Assembly: GCA_905187815.1 (NCBI GenBank)
Contig: CAJJJM010000014.1
Span: 1-46,526 of the forward strand
DNA: 46,526 bases
Source of the DNA: an uncultured Methanomassiliicoccaceae archaeon
GTDB taxonomy: Archaea > Thermoplasmatota > Thermoplasmata > Methanomassiliicoccales > Methanomethylophilaceae
Direction: 5' to 3'
Under the pieces are notes generated by a model, which saw only the letters and a program-made list of their open reading frames with translations, searched no databases and was not told the origin of the DNA. Position numbers and translations under genes: made by a program. This document shows positions 15,572 to 24,312 of the stretch, piece by piece. Position 1 is the first letter of the stretch; each line of letters begins with the position of its first letter.

Positions 15572-17494
15572 ATGGACAGACTGGTCGGCAGGATCCTGGC
15601 CGCCGCGGTCATCTTCGCGTTCGGCATGGTCCTCCATTACATCGTGGGCGCACCGGAGCTGGTCCAGCTCGCGGTCTTCCTCCCTGCGTACCTCATAGTG
15701 GGGTACGACGTCCTTCTGAAGGCCGCCCGCAACATCGCCCACGGACAGGTGTTCGACGAGAACTTCCTGATGACCGTTGCCACCATCGGCGCCTTCCTCC
15801 TCTCGGCGGTCCCCAACGTCCATGACGCCATGTTCCCCGAGGCTGTCGCCGTTATGCTGTTCTTCCAGGTCGGCGAGTGGTTCGAGAAGCGCGCCGTGGG
15901 AAAGACGAGACAGTCCATCTCCGACCTCATGGACATCCAGCCGGAGATCGCCCACGTCATGGGCGATGACGGCCTGGAGGATGTCGACCCGGAGGAGGTC
16001 TCCGTCGGAGACGTCATAGTCGTGCTTCCCGGGGAGAGGATACCTCTCGACGGGAGGATCACGGAGGGGACGTCCACATTGGACACCCGCGCCCTGACGG
16101 GCGAGTCGATGCCGAGGGATGTTTTCCCCGGCGCCGATGTCGTCTCGGGCACCGTGAACCTTTCCGCCAAGATCACCATCGAGGTCACGAAGGCTTATGA
16201 GGACTCCACCGCCGCGAAGGTGCTGGAGCTCGTCGAGGAGTCCGTGTCCAGGAAGGCCCCCACTGAGAGGTTCATCACCAAGTTCGCCAGGTACTACACC
16301 CCGGCGGTCGTCGGAGCTGCGCTGCTGATAGCCGTGGTCCCGAGTCTGGTCCTGGGAGACTGGACGACCTGGGTCTACAGGGCTCTGACGTTCCTGGTCG
16401 TCTCATGCCCCTGCGCCCTGGTCATATCCGTCCCGCTCAGCTACTTCTGCGGGATCGGCGCGGCTTCGAAGCTGGGGATACTGGTCAAGGGAAGCAGCTT
16501 CCTGGAGTCCCTGTCCAGAACCGACACCGTGGTCTTCGACAAGACGGGGACGCTGACCGAGGGCAGGTTCGAGGTCTCCCGGGTCCACTCCGTGAACATG
16601 GACGAGTCGGAGCTGCTCAGGACGGCAGCACAGGCCGAGTCCGTCTCCAACCATCCCATCTCCAGGTCGATAATCGACACCCAGTCTTCCGGATTCGACG
16701 CATCCGATGTGGAGTCGGCCGAGGAGATCCCCGGCAAGGGCGTCCGGGCCGTGATACACGGCAGGACTGTGCACGTCGGTAACCACAGGCTCATGAACGA
16801 CCTGGGAGCGGAGTACTGCACCGAAGATGTCGCTGGGACGAACGTCCACGTGGCCGTCGACGGCAAGTACATGGGCCACATCGTCGTTTCCGACGTCGTC
16901 AAGAACGATGCGGCAGAGGCCGTCAGGACCCTGAAGTCCACTGGCGTCAGACGCACCGTCATGCTCTCCGGGGACTCCGCCAGGATCTGCACCGAGGTCG
17001 GAGGGAGACTGGGGATAGACGATGTCCGCTACGAGCTCCTCCCCGCGGACAAGACCGCGGCGCTGGAGCAGGTGATGGCCGACACCCCCGAGGGAAGGAA
17101 GGTCGTCTACGTCGGCGACGGGATCAACGACGCCCCCGCGCTCACTCAGGCGGATGTCGGAATCGCGGTGGGATCCGGGACAGACATCGCCATGGAGTCC
17201 GCGGACATCGTGCTGATGAACGACGACCTCCGCAGCGTCCCGGCAGCGTTGGAGATCGGAAGGGCCACACTCAAGAACATCAAGGAGAACCTGTTCTTCG
17301 CGTTCTGCTACAACGTGGTCTGCATACCGATAGCCGCCGGACTGCCGGTGCTCCTCGGATTCGACGGGCTGGTCGACCAGATGCCGATGATATCGGCCCT
17401 GGCCATGGCATGCTCGTCCGTGTCCGTCGTATCCAACGCCCTCAGGCTGAGGAAGTTCAGGCCGAGGGCACTCGGAGAAGCCGCGCCGAGGTGA
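15572..17494 (+). CDS. P1B-type heavy-metal-transporting ATPase
   Basis: A 640-residue membrane pump that exports metal ions using ATP. Landmarks: actuator motif LTGES; transmembrane metal site CPC at residues 279-281 (CPCALVISVP); phosphorylation motif DKTGTLTEG with D323; SNHPIS in the nucleotide domain; hinge GDGINDAP near 515. The last helices read N-x6-YN-x4-P and MACSS, the copper(I) subgroup pattern, whereas the CPC helix resembles the zinc/cadmium subgroup, so specificity is uncertain. The ATG at 15572 follows AGTGATC by three bases; GTG 15563 is possible. Its end overlaps the convergent Dph6-like gene by 38 bp. Confidence 0.92.
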   Translation: MDRLVGRILAAAVIFAFGMVLHYIVGAPELVQLAVFLPAYLIVGYDVLLKAARNIAHGQVFDENFLMTVATIGAFLLSAVPNVHDAMFPEAVAVMLFFQVGEWFEKRAVGKTRQSISDLMDIQPEIAHVMGDDGLEDVDPEEVSVGDVIVVLPGERIPLDGRITEGTSTLDTRALTGESMPRDVFPGADVVSGTVNLSAKITIEVTKAYEDSTAAKVLELVEESVSRKAPTERFITKFARYYTPAVVGAALLIAVVPSLVLGDWTTWVYRALTFLVVSCPCALVISVPLSYFCGIGAASKLGILVKGSSFLESLSRTDTVVFDKTGTLTEGRFEVSRVHSVNMDESELLRTAAQAESVSNHPISRSIIDTQSSGFDASDVESAEEIPGKGVRAVIHGRTVHVGNHRLMNDLGAEYCTEDVAGTNVHVAVDGKYMGHIVVSDVVKNDAAEAVRTLKSTGVRRTVMLSGDSARICTEVGGRLGIDDVRYELLPADKTAALEQVMADTPEGRKVVYVGDGINDAPALTQADVGIAVGSGTDIAMESADIVLMNDDLRSVPAALEIGRATLKNIKENLFFAFCYNVVCIPIAAGLPVLLGFDGLVDQMPMISALAMACSSVSVVSNALRLRKFRPRALGEAAPR

Positions 17495-18143
17495 CCCTGA
17501 GGGTCCCGGCGCCCCTCTTCCAATCCTTTTCGGATCCGGTGATCTCCAGGGACCTGGAGTGCATCGGGGAGTCGAGGGTGAGGGATTCGTACTCCCCGCC
17601 CTCGCCCATTATGCTAATGCCATACCTCTCGCGGAGGGCCTTCAGCTCCCTTACGGCATCCCCGTCGATCGGCCTGCCGAGCCAGGACTCGTCCAGACCC
17701 TCTGCGTAACATCCCACGATGATCGCCCTTATCCCCGACTGGAGGAACTGGTCCATGAGCATGTCCTGGTCCTTCCTCCACATCGGCGTGATGACCTTCA
17801 GGCCGAGGTCCCCGCAGACCATGTTCATGCGGTCCCACTGGTAATCGGACCATATGGCCCCGGTCACGACTCCGTCGACGTCGAGACCGTCCAGAGCGTT
17901 CCTCAGACCCTCCATGTCGCCCTCCTCGGACCCTGTGCTGGGGGCTGTGACCAGCTCCCTCCCCATGACCTCCGCCATGAGCGGCACGACCGACAGGTTC
18001 GGGGTGTGGAATATCCAGGAGGCCTCATCCTCCGGCACTATGTTCACGAGATAGGGGATCTCATGGCCCATCTGCTCTGCGAGATAGAGCGAGAACGTCG
18101 AATCCTTTCCGCCGGAGTACAGCGATGCCAGCCTCATGAACAT
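17457..18143 (-). CDS. Diphthine--ammonia ligase-like protein (Dph6/MJ0570 family)
   Basis: A 228-residue adenine-nucleotide alpha-hydrolase. The PP-loop SLYSGGKDST is at the N-terminus, and the family segments GAIWSDYQWDRMNMVC, GLKVITPMWRKDQ and MGEGGEYESLTLDSP are clear. The archaeal family is linked to the last, amidation step of diphthamide formation on translation factor aEF2; family membership is secure, the exact reaction inferred. Start ATG 18143, with MRLAS at 18137 equally possible. A TATA-like GTTATAGCC lies about 20 bp upstream. Its C-terminal codons overlap those of the metal ATPase on the other strand. Confidence 0.85.
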   Translation of the reverse strand: MFMRLASLYSGGKDSTFSLYLAEQMGHEIPYLVNIVPEDEASWIFHTPNLSVVPLMAEVMGRELVTAPSTGSEEGDMEGLRNALDGLDVDGVVTGAIWSDYQWDRMNMVCGDLGLKVITPMWRKDQDMLMDQFLQSGIRAIIVGCYAEGLDESWLGRPIDGDAVRELKALRERYGISIMGEGGEYESLTLDSPMHSRSLEITGSEKDWKRGAGTLRVTSARLLRVPSA

Positions 18144-18174
18144 CGGAAGGCGGAACTCGGCTATAACAGGATGC

Positions 18175-18200
18175 GCCCCCGGACGGGTCGGTCCGGGGGC
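18175..18200 (-). terminator. GC-rich hairpin after the GH3/STAS operon
   Basis: GCCCCCGGAC (18175-18184) and GTCCGGGGGC (18191-18200) form a perfect 10-bp stem with a six-base loop, 15 bp beyond the stop of the GH3 gene and just upstream of the Dph6-like promoter. Most likely a transcription end or boundary element. Confidence 0.5.
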
Positions 18201-18215
18201 TTGGTTTGGGAATGG

Positions 18216-19907
18216 TCACTGATCGTCTTCGAGGAGGGCCATGAAGAACCTCCTCTGGATCTCGTTGAGGATCCTCGGGGGCTTCAGCTGTGCGGATGCC
18301 GCACCCTTGGAGATCATCACGTCCCTGTAGAGAAGATAGGTCTCCGGCTGGAGGAACAGGAGCCTGAGGTGGTCGAGCATGCCCTTTGCCACCTTGTCAC
18401 CGTATGACGGGTTGCCCTCGCACAGCCCCTTGTCCAGCTCCGCCGCCACGGCCCCTGGGTCGAGACCCTCCGGGAGGGTGGCCTCCATGAGCATGACATA
18501 GCGCATCGGTACGCTGTCGACATCCCCGAAGACCGAGAAATCCTCCATGCTGTAGCCGAGCTCCCTCTCCACACGCTCTGCGACCCCTCTGAGGACCAGC
18601 TCCGTGGTCTTCTCACCGAGGACGCTGATCGTCTGATCGATCCTGTACTGGAACTGGATCATGGGCGTGTTGTTGTACATGCCGGTCACCTTGACCGCAT
18701 CCCTGATCCTGTAGCGGTAGAACCCGGACTGGTTGGTTATGACTATCTCGTATGTCTTGCCGACCTCGACCCCGTCGATCGTCACGATGTCGCCCGGATC
18801 CTCTGAGTCTATGGGGATGAACTCGTAGAAGACGGAGTCCGGGATCAGAACCGAGTCGGGGCAGTCCACGTCCATCGGCACGGAGAGTATGCCCTCCGAG
18901 GCGTTCAGTCCGACGTAGAACAGCCTCACGCCGTCGCCCGCGTACCGCTGCCTGAGCTTGTTGTAATATGTGGCGAAACCGCCGGTGGCCACCCCGCTGA
19001 ATATGGTCAGGTTCGGCCAGATCTTGGGCATGATCGGCTCGTCGAACCCCTGGGAGAAGATCTCCCTCAGCTGTGCGGCCCTCTCAGGCATCGGCTGGAT
19101 CTTCCCGAGGACGCTCGCCCTCACATCCGCGGGCATCTTCACGGACTCGTCGATCGTCCCCTTCTCGATGTCATCGACGAGCATCTCCCACTCACTCTCG
19201 ATGTACTGCATGAGCTCCAGCAGTATGCTCGAGAAGCTGAACCCCATGGATGTAATCTCGGGGTTCATCAGGGCGAACCTCGCGTGGAGGTAGCGGGTGT
19301 TGGTCTTCGGATCCGGGACCAGGGCCTCGAGCGGGGACGTCATCAGCATGGGCAGGTAGTCCCCCATCTGCCCGATGACCTTCGCCGATATCGCACCGTA
19401 CGTCGCGCCGTTCTTCAGCGTGGTCAGCTGGGACTCGATGAGATTCAGGTACGGGGGGTTGGCCCAGTCGAAGCCTATGGCGTCGCAGATGACCTTGGTG
19501 CGGAGCTGCATGTTGTACCTGTTCATCACACCCATCGCCCGGTCGGACACGGGGATCCTCTTGGGGTTCCCCATGGTCCCAGAGGTCTTGGCGTAGTGGG
19601 CGATGTTGTATGCGCTTATGAGACCGGACTCGCCCCCTTCCGTCATCCTGTACACGTATCCGGCGTAGTCGTCGAACGTCGTCAGCGGGACGCGCTCCTG
19701 GAACTCCGCCACGGACTTTATGTCGGCGAAACCGTACTTCCTGCCGTACTCGGTGTCCTTGTTGTCATCCAACATCCGCATCAGCAGTTCGGTGTTGTAT
19801 CTCATGGGATCCTTGGTCATCTCGACCATGGAGTCGTACACCGGTCCTCCCTCGGCATACCCCTTCATGTTCATCTGGCCACTGAGGGTGAGCTTGGAGG
19901 GGTCCAT
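18216..19907 (-). CDS. GH3-family acyl-adenylating enzyme (first copy)
   Basis: A 563-residue member of the GH3 branch of the acyl-adenylate superfamily, which joins carboxylic acids to amino acids or other nucleophiles via an AMP intermediate. Motifs: ATP loop TSGTMGNPK at residues 108-116, YVGLNASEGILSVPM, VFYEFIP and the hinge SGFYRYRIRDAVKV. The archaeal substrate is unknown. The start ATG lies four bases after the stop of the STAS gene, and its ribosome-binding site GGTGAGA contains that stop, so the two are tightly coupled. It is a distant paralogue of the GH3 gene at 20473-22188. Confidence 0.85.
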   Translation of the reverse strand: MDPSKLTLSGQMNMKGYAEGGPVYDSMVEMTKDPMRYNTELLMRMLDDNKDTEYGRKYGFADIKSVAEFQERVPLTTFDDYAGYVYRMTEGGESGLISAYNIAHYAKTSGTMGNPKRIPVSDRAMGVMNRYNMQLRTKVICDAIGFDWANPPYLNLIESQLTTLKNGATYGAISAKVIGQMGDYLPMLMTSPLEALVPDPKTNTRYLHARFALMNPEITSMGFSFSSILLELMQYIESEWEMLVDDIEKGTIDESVKMPADVRASVLGKIQPMPERAAQLREIFSQGFDEPIMPKIWPNLTIFSGVATGGFATYYNKLRQRYAGDGVRLFYVGLNASEGILSVPMDVDCPDSVLIPDSVFYEFIPIDSEDPGDIVTIDGVEVGKTYEIVITNQSGFYRYRIRDAVKVTGMYNNTPMIQFQYRIDQTISVLGEKTTELVLRGVAERVERELGYSMEDFSVFGDVDSVPMRYVMLMEATLPEGLDPGAVAAELDKGLCEGNPSYGDKVAKGMLDHLRLLFLQPETYLLYRDVMISKGAASAQLKPPRILNEIQRRFFMALLEDDQ

Positions 19908-19911
19908 CGTC

Positions 19912-20208
19912 TCACCTTATCTCCAGTATGTCCGTGAATCCCGTCGCCTCGAACACCTCCATCACGGTGTCCCTGGCGCCTGTGACCACCATGCCGCCGC
20001 GCTTGGACATGAGCTTGTCCAGCGAGAGGACCACCCTGAGCCCTGCGCTGGAGATGTACTCCAGGTCCGACAGGTCCAGGACCAGTCCCTCCACATCCCC
20101 GTCATCGTTCTGGAATTTCTCGCTCAGCTGGGGCGCCGTCTGCGTGTCCAGCCTCCCGATGAGCTTGAGCGTGACCTCTTTCCCGTTCCTAGTCTCTACT
20201 ATCTCCAT
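19912..20208 (-). CDS. STAS-domain anti-sigma-factor-antagonist-like protein
   Basis: A 98-residue single STAS domain of the SpoIIAA/RsbV type. The loop LEYISSAGLRVVL contains the candidate phospho-acceptor Ser54, aligned with the serine phosphorylated by RsbW-type kinases. The N-terminal strand (KEVTLKLIGRLDTQT) is typical. A strong AAGGAGGAAGGAG precedes ATG 20208. It is coupled to the downstream GH3 enzyme (four-base gap), and a second GH3 gene lies 264 bp upstream. With the kinase at 27236-27649 and the phosphatase at 25268-27235 it could form a partner switch; GH3 control is a hypothesis. Confidence 0.9.
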   Translation of the reverse strand: MEIVETRNGKEVTLKLIGRLDTQTAPQLSEKFQNDDGDVEGLVLDLSDLEYISSAGLRVVLSLDKLMSKRGGMVVTGARDTVMEVFEATGFTDILEIR

Positions 20209-20472
20209 TCTCCTTCCTCCTTGGTCATGACAACAGGCCGCGGAACGCCTCCGCGTCCTGTCCGTTGAGCTCCATGGTCTCGCAACGGGGGCCTGCCGCG
20301 CGGACTCCCCCGCCTTTCGTGAAAACGGTTTTTCGAGCGATCCGGATGACGGATGTCGCCCCGTCGGGTAACGGTGCCTTCTGGTCGGGGAGCGCGCCCG
20401 CGGATTGGCAGACGGCCGGTCCCGACGCGACCTCAGTGCTGTGGTTGGTTGTCTGCGACCCTCCGATCATGA
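20209..20472. other. Gene-poor spacer between GH3 and STAS genes
   Basis: The 264-bp gap holds no convincing gene. A six-bp inverted repeat, CGCGGA (20239-20244) and TCCGCG (20250-20255), lies just ahead of the STAS ribosome-binding site, and AAAACGGTTTT (around 20322-20332) is a small palindrome. No clear TATA box for the STAS-GH3 unit was found, so it may be read through from the upstream GH3 gene. Confidence 0.4.
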
Positions 20473-22188
20473 TCAATACATCCATGACTCATCGGGCCTC
20501 TTCTTCGCCAATGCATCGAGCTTCACCTGCGATGGCGGAGCGCCAGACGCCTCACGCTCCGAGTAGAGGGAGTCCTGCCAACCTCCCCTCATGCGATGGA
20601 CCGCCATGGGAGCCAGCGCCCCGAACCCGCGGTTCCTGCCGTACATCGGGAACTCCCGGCATATGAAGTCGTCCAGACCCTCCGACGCACGCACCGGGTC
20701 ACCGGACTCCGGCTCCACGAACAACTCGTAGCGGAGCCCGTCGAGGTCTGGCCAGACCTGCGCCTGACGGACGACGGCTCCATTCGATGACAGATACTCC
20801 GACACCTTCTCGATCAGCGCCGGCGCCGGGACCTTCTCCTGCGCGATGTTCAGTATCTCGCGCGTCTTGGAAATGAATTCTATATTGGGCGTATCGCCCG
20901 TGAACCCGCGGACCCTCACAAGGTCGTGCAGATTGTATCTGTACAGCCCGCTGTACGTTGTCAGGAGTATCTCGTAATCCTTACCGTCCTCCAGCTGGTC
21001 CGCCGTGAGCACATCCCCGCCGCCTGCAGGTATGAACTCGTAGAACGCCGATGCGATCGCCAGGGGGCCGTATCCCACGCCGGGATCCATCGGGATGTTT
21101 ATCTTCGCCTCGCTGGCGCCGTAGCCGACATCGAAGAACACCACCCCGTCCCCGAGGAGCGGCCTCAGCCTTTCGACGCCCGCCCCCGCGGAACCGGAGA
21201 GCCAGAACCCGGCGGATATCAGGTACGGCCAGTACCTGGCGGGCACGAAGGACCCCCTTCCCTCGTCCAGGATCGCCTGGAGCGCGTCGGCGCGTTCCGG
21301 GTTGGGCTCCGCAAGGGCCTCGACGGAGCGGCGCTCATCGGGATCGAGGTCCACGGATGGATCTATGGTGCCGTTGCGCATATCGCGTATGAGCATCTCC
21401 GCATGGTCCCGGGCGTACTCTATCCTGGAGACCATGCGGCCTGCGTTGTTGCCCGCTATCGTTATCACATCCTCGTGGGCCATGGCGAAGAGCATCGTGA
21501 GGTACATCGATGCCTCGGCGCTGCGTATGCCCATCAGGACCCTGGGGAATGCCAGGCCGTCCGATGCGGCGGTGGAGTCGAAGGTCTTCCCTGATGCGAA
21601 CCCCACCTCGATGCCCGACTCGGAGACGCTGTTCCTCATGGCGGACGCCAACGGGAAGTAGTGGAACATCCCGGCGAGGTCGGTCCCCATCCCCGATGAG
21701 ACCCCCTTCCCGGCGACGAGGGCGCGGAAACGCTCGGAGGATGCCGCCGCCTCGGAGAAAGCCCTGTTCAGATACAGGTTCCTAAGCTTCACGACGGAGC
21801 TCTTCGCGTCCATGCCCCTGGCGCTCTCGGGGATCAGCTTGTTGCGCCCCGTGGTGCCTGATGTGGACGTGAGGAATACGGTGGCGCCGTCGAAGAGGAC
21901 GCCCTCCCTCCCGGTGCGGGCGATGTCCTCGACCATCCCTTCGATGTCCGAGTATTCGGTGACGGGGACCGCCAGACGGTATGATTCATGATCTGCGATC
22001 CCGGAGAACGAATGGTCGCGTCCGAAGTCGCTGTTGATGGCGTTTCTGATGATGGAGCGGAGGACACGCTCCTGCGTGCCCCTGCAGTCACCGCACATCC
22101 CCTCCCATGCCGCGACGGCATCCGCGCCGCCCAGCTGGAGTATCGTCTCATAGGGGTCGCGGAACTCGGCTCCGGATTGAAACTCCAT
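20473..22188 (-). CDS. GH3-family acyl-adenylating enzyme (second copy)
   Basis: A 571-residue GH3-type enzyme with the same three signatures as the 18216-19907 gene: STSGTTGRNK at residues 108-117, DVGYGASEAKINIPM and AFYEFIP, followed by SGLYRYNLHDLVRV. Apart from these motifs the copies differ widely, so the duplication is old or they were gained separately. The start at ATG 22188 is supported by TTTTTAA (22211-22218 on this strand), about 26 bp upstream, which implies a leaderless mRNA; the longer frame to 22344 runs into rpiA. Substrate unknown. It is divergent from rpiA. Confidence 0.83.
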   Translation of the reverse strand: MEFQSGAEFRDPYETILQLGGADAVAAWEGMCGDCRGTQERVLRSIIRNAINSDFGRDHSFSGIADHESYRLAVPVTEYSDIEGMVEDIARTGREGVLFDGATVFLTSTSGTTGRNKLIPESARGMDAKSSVVKLRNLYLNRAFSEAAASSERFRALVAGKGVSSGMGTDLAGMFHYFPLASAMRNSVSESGIEVGFASGKTFDSTAASDGLAFPRVLMGIRSAEASMYLTMLFAMAHEDVITIAGNNAGRMVSRIEYARDHAEMLIRDMRNGTIDPSVDLDPDERRSVEALAEPNPERADALQAILDEGRGSFVPARYWPYLISAGFWLSGSAGAGVERLRPLLGDGVVFFDVGYGASEAKINIPMDPGVGYGPLAIASAFYEFIPAGGGDVLTADQLEDGKDYEILLTTYSGLYRYNLHDLVRVRGFTGDTPNIEFISKTREILNIAQEKVPAPALIEKVSEYLSSNGAVVRQAQVWPDLDGLRYELFVEPESGDPVRASEGLDDFICREFPMYGRNRGFGALAPMAVHRMRGGWQDSLYSEREASGAPPSQVKLDALAKKRPDESWMY

Positions 22189-22210
22189 GGATGCGAATCG
22201 TGCTGTTGAC

Positions 22211-22242
22211 TTAAAAAGAGGACTGCCCGCCAGGTTCTTAAG
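22211..22242. promoter_or_regulatory. Divergent promoters of GH3 and rpiA
   Basis: On the minus strand, CTTTTTAA (22211-22218) is spaced for leaderless transcription from 22188. On the plus strand, TTCTTAAG (22235-22242) lies about 38 bp before the rpiA ATG, leaving room for a short leader with GAGGT. Confidence 0.45.
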
Positions 22243-22276
22243 TGAACACAACATCGGACCCCCAGAGGTTCCCGAT

Positions 22277-22972
22277 ATGGATGCCGCGGAAATGAAGAGA
22301 ATCGTCGCAGAGAAGGCAGTGGACACTTTCGTCAAGGACGGCATGAACGTCGGATTGGGAACCGGGTCGACGGCGTACTATGCCATCAAGAGGATCGGCG
22401 AACTGGTCGCCGGAGGCTTCGACCTGACATGCGTCGCCACATCCGTCCAGAGCGAGGAGCTGGCGAGGGAATGCGGGATAAAGGTGGTCGACCTGGACCA
22501 GGTAGACAAGCTCGACGTCACCATCGACGGAGCTGACGAGGTCGATCCCAAGATGCAGCTGGTGAAGGGTCTCGGCGGCGCGCTCCTGAGGGAGAAGATC
22601 GTCGCTGCCGCGTCCGTCAGAGAGGTAATCGTCGTGGACGAGTCCAAGCTCGTGGAGAAGCTCGGCACCAAAGCGCCCCTTCCGGTGGAGGTCCTCAGGT
22701 TCGGGCACGAGCACACCAGGTTCGCCCTCCAGAGACAGGGATGCATCCCCGAGCTCAGGATGAGGGACGGAGAGCCGTTCGTAACCGACGGGGGGAACTA
22801 CATCTACGACTGCAGGTTCGAGAACGGCATCGACAACCCCTTCTTCCTGGAGTCCAGAATCGATGTCATCCCCGGCGTCGTCGAGAATGGCCTGTTCCTT
22901 AACACGGCTTTCGACGTCCTCGTATGCAGGGCCGACGGCACGGTCTACAGGATGTCCGGCCAGGATGCCTGA
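22277..22972 (+). CDS. rpiA: Ribose-5-phosphate isomerase A
   Basis: Interconverts ribulose 5-phosphate and ribose 5-phosphate, feeding nucleotide synthesis. Its 231 residues show the family motifs: GLGTGSTAYY (phosphate loop), DGADEVDPKMQLVKGLGGALLR in two pieces with the catalytic Asp and Lys, and DGGNYIYDCRF. ATG 22277 (MDAAEMKRIVA) is chosen because the domain begins there and GAGGT lies eight bases upstream; the frame extends to 22187 without conserved sequence. Single-gene unit ahead of the ribosomal protein operon. Confidence 0.95.
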   Translation: MDAAEMKRIVAEKAVDTFVKDGMNVGLGTGSTAYYAIKRIGELVAGGFDLTCVATSVQSEELARECGIKVVDLDQVDKLDVTIDGADEVDPKMQLVKGLGGALLREKIVAAASVREVIVVDESKLVEKLGTKAPLPVEVLRFGHEHTRFALQRQGCIPELRMRDGEPFVTDGGNYIYDCRFENGIDNPFFLESRIDVIPGVVENGLFLNTAFDVLVCRADGTVYRMSGQDA

Positions 22973-23021
22973 AACCCTTTGATTCGCCCCACTTAAGTCC
23001 ATGTAAGAGGGGGCGCATCTT

Positions 23022-23030
23022 TTTATATAA
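23022..23030 (+). promoter_or_regulatory. Strong TATA box of the rpl44e operon
   Basis: TTTATATAA is a near-ideal archaeal TATA element. Transcription should begin near 23051, giving a leader of about 28 bases before ATG 23079. It probably drives all five genes to 25225. Confidence 0.65.
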
Positions 23031-23078
23031 CCCCGATATTAGCACGTCCCTGATTCAATTCAACAGGGTTGATTAATC

Positions 23079-23357
23079 ATGAAGATGCCCAGGACCGTCA
23101 AGAGATACTGTCCCTACTGCAAGGCCCACACCGAGCAGGAAGTGGAGAGGGTCAAGAAGAAGAAAGCCAGCGAGCTCAAATGGGGTCAGAGGAGATTCAG
23201 AAAGGTCACCGCCGGTTACGGAGGTTTCCCCAGGCCTAAGCCCGAGGGAAGGGAGAAGCCCACCAAGAGGATCAACCTCAGGTACAGATGCACACAGTGC
23301 AAGAAGGCCAACATCTCCCCCTGCATCCGCGCGAAGAAGTTCGAGCTCACGGAGTGA
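23079..23357 (+). CDS. rpl44e: Large ribosomal subunit protein eL44 (L44e)
   Basis: A 92-residue zinc-binding ribosomal protein of the large subunit, near the E site. It has the cysteine pairs YCPYC at the N-terminus and CTQC plus PC near the end, and the highly basic KKKKASELKWGQRRFRK in between. Length and start (MKMPRTVKRYCPYC) match archaeal L44e. It heads the operon rpl44e-rps27e-aIF2a-nop10-PAC2, a gene order conserved in many archaea; the next start is four bases after its stop. Confidence 0.97.
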   Translation: MKMPRTVKRYCPYCKAHTEQEVERVKKKKASELKWGQRRFRKVTAGYGGFPRPKPEGREKPTKRINLRYRCTQCKKANISPCIRAKKFELTE

Positions 23358-23361
23358 TCAC

Positions 23362-23529
23362 ATGACCGGAGATTTCATCAAGATCAAATGCCCCGACTGC
23401 GCCAACGAGCAGATCGCTTTCAGGAAGGCCGCAACAAGGGTCACCTGCCACGTCTGCGGATCCACCCTCATCGTCCCCAAGGGCGGTGTAGGTGAGGTCA
23501 AGGGCGAGATCCTCGAGGTCGTCGGCTGA
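23362..23529 (+). CDS. rps27e: Small ribosomal subunit protein eS27 (S27e)
   Basis: A 55-residue zinc-ribbon protein of the small ribosomal subunit. It reads MTGDFIKIKCPDC, then CHVCGSTLIVPKGG, which gives the four zinc-binding cysteines of the family. The ATG at 23362 comes four bases after the rpl44e stop, with GGAGTGATC overlapping that stop as ribosome-binding site. Its TGA shares one base with the ATG of the aIF2-alpha gene (TGATG). Position between L44e and aIF2-alpha is the usual archaeal arrangement. Confidence 0.95.
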   Translation: MTGDFIKIKCPDCANEQIAFRKAATRVTCHVCGSTLIVPKGGVGEVKGEILEVVG

Positions 23530-24311
23530 TGTCCAGAGTCAGGGGCTTCCCCGAGCACGGCGAGCTCGTCGTCTGCACCGTGAAGAACGTCAAGAACTTC
23601 GGTGCCTTCGTCACACTCGACGAGTACGACGACAAGGAAGGGTTCGTCCACGTCAGGGATGTTGCCACTGGCTGGGTAAAGTACATCAGAGACTACATTA
23701 GGGAAGGGCAGAAGATAGTCTGCAAGGTCCTGGGCGTAGACTCTTCAAAAGGTCACATCGACCTTTCCCTGAAATCAGTAAACGAGCACCAGAAGAGAGA
23801 GAAGATCCAGCAGTGGAAGAACGAGAAGAAGGCCGAGAAGCTCGTGGAGATCATCGCCGAGAGGATGAACATCTCCGTGGACGAGGCCTACGACATGTTC
23901 GGAAACGACCTGCTGGACGTCTACGAGACGCTCTACGGTGCGTTCGAAGCCGTCGTCGCCGACCCCGAGGACTTCCTCGAGGAGTTCTCCGGCGATTGGA
24001 CGGACACATTCATCGAGGTCGCGAAGGAGAACGTCGTCCCGCCATCCGTGCAGATCGACGGCATCCTCGAGATGACCTCCTCCGCGCCCGACGGCATGGA
24101 GCTCGTGAAGCACGCCCTCATGGCTGGCATCGAGGCCGCCGACGGGGCCGACGTCGAGATCACATGCGTGGGTTGCCCCAAGTACAGAGTCGTCGTCAAC
24201 GCGGCAGAGTACAAGGAGGCCGAGGAGATCATGAGGAACGTCTCCTCCGCAGCCGTCAACGACCTCGTCTCCAACGGCGGAAGCGCCGTGCTCAAGCGCG
24301 AGAGCAAGTGA
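23529..24311 (+). CDS. eif2a: Translation initiation factor aIF2, alpha subunit
   Basis: Part of the aIF2 complex that brings initiator Met-tRNA to the small subunit. The 260 residues contain an N-terminal S1/OB domain (GELVVCTVKNVKNFGAFV and YDDKEGFVHVRDV), a central helical domain and a C-terminal alpha-beta domain (DVEITCVGCPKYRVVV). The S1 signature DSSKGHIDLSLK is clear. The start overlaps the S27e stop by one base, and the Nop10 gene begins one base after its stop, so the operon is translated as a tight unit. Confidence 0.96.
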   Translation: MSRVRGFPEHGELVVCTVKNVKNFGAFVTLDEYDDKEGFVHVRDVATGWVKYIRDYIREGQKIVCKVLGVDSSKGHIDLSLKSVNEHQKREKIQQWKNEKKAEKLVEIIAERMNISVDEAYDMFGNDLLDVYETLYGAFEAVVADPEDFLEEFSGDWTDTFIEVAKENVVPPSVQIDGILEMTSSAPDGMELVKHALMAGIEAADGADVEITCVGCPKYRVVVNAAEYKEAEEIMRNVSSAAVNDLVSNGGSAVLKRESK

Positions 24312-24312
24312 T

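Noticed and set aside
20225..20485. 86-codon ORF on the minus strand between the GH3 and STAS genes
   Set aside because: It starts inside the GH3 gene, has low-complexity composition with no motif, and shows no ribosome-binding site. The gap is better described as noncoding.
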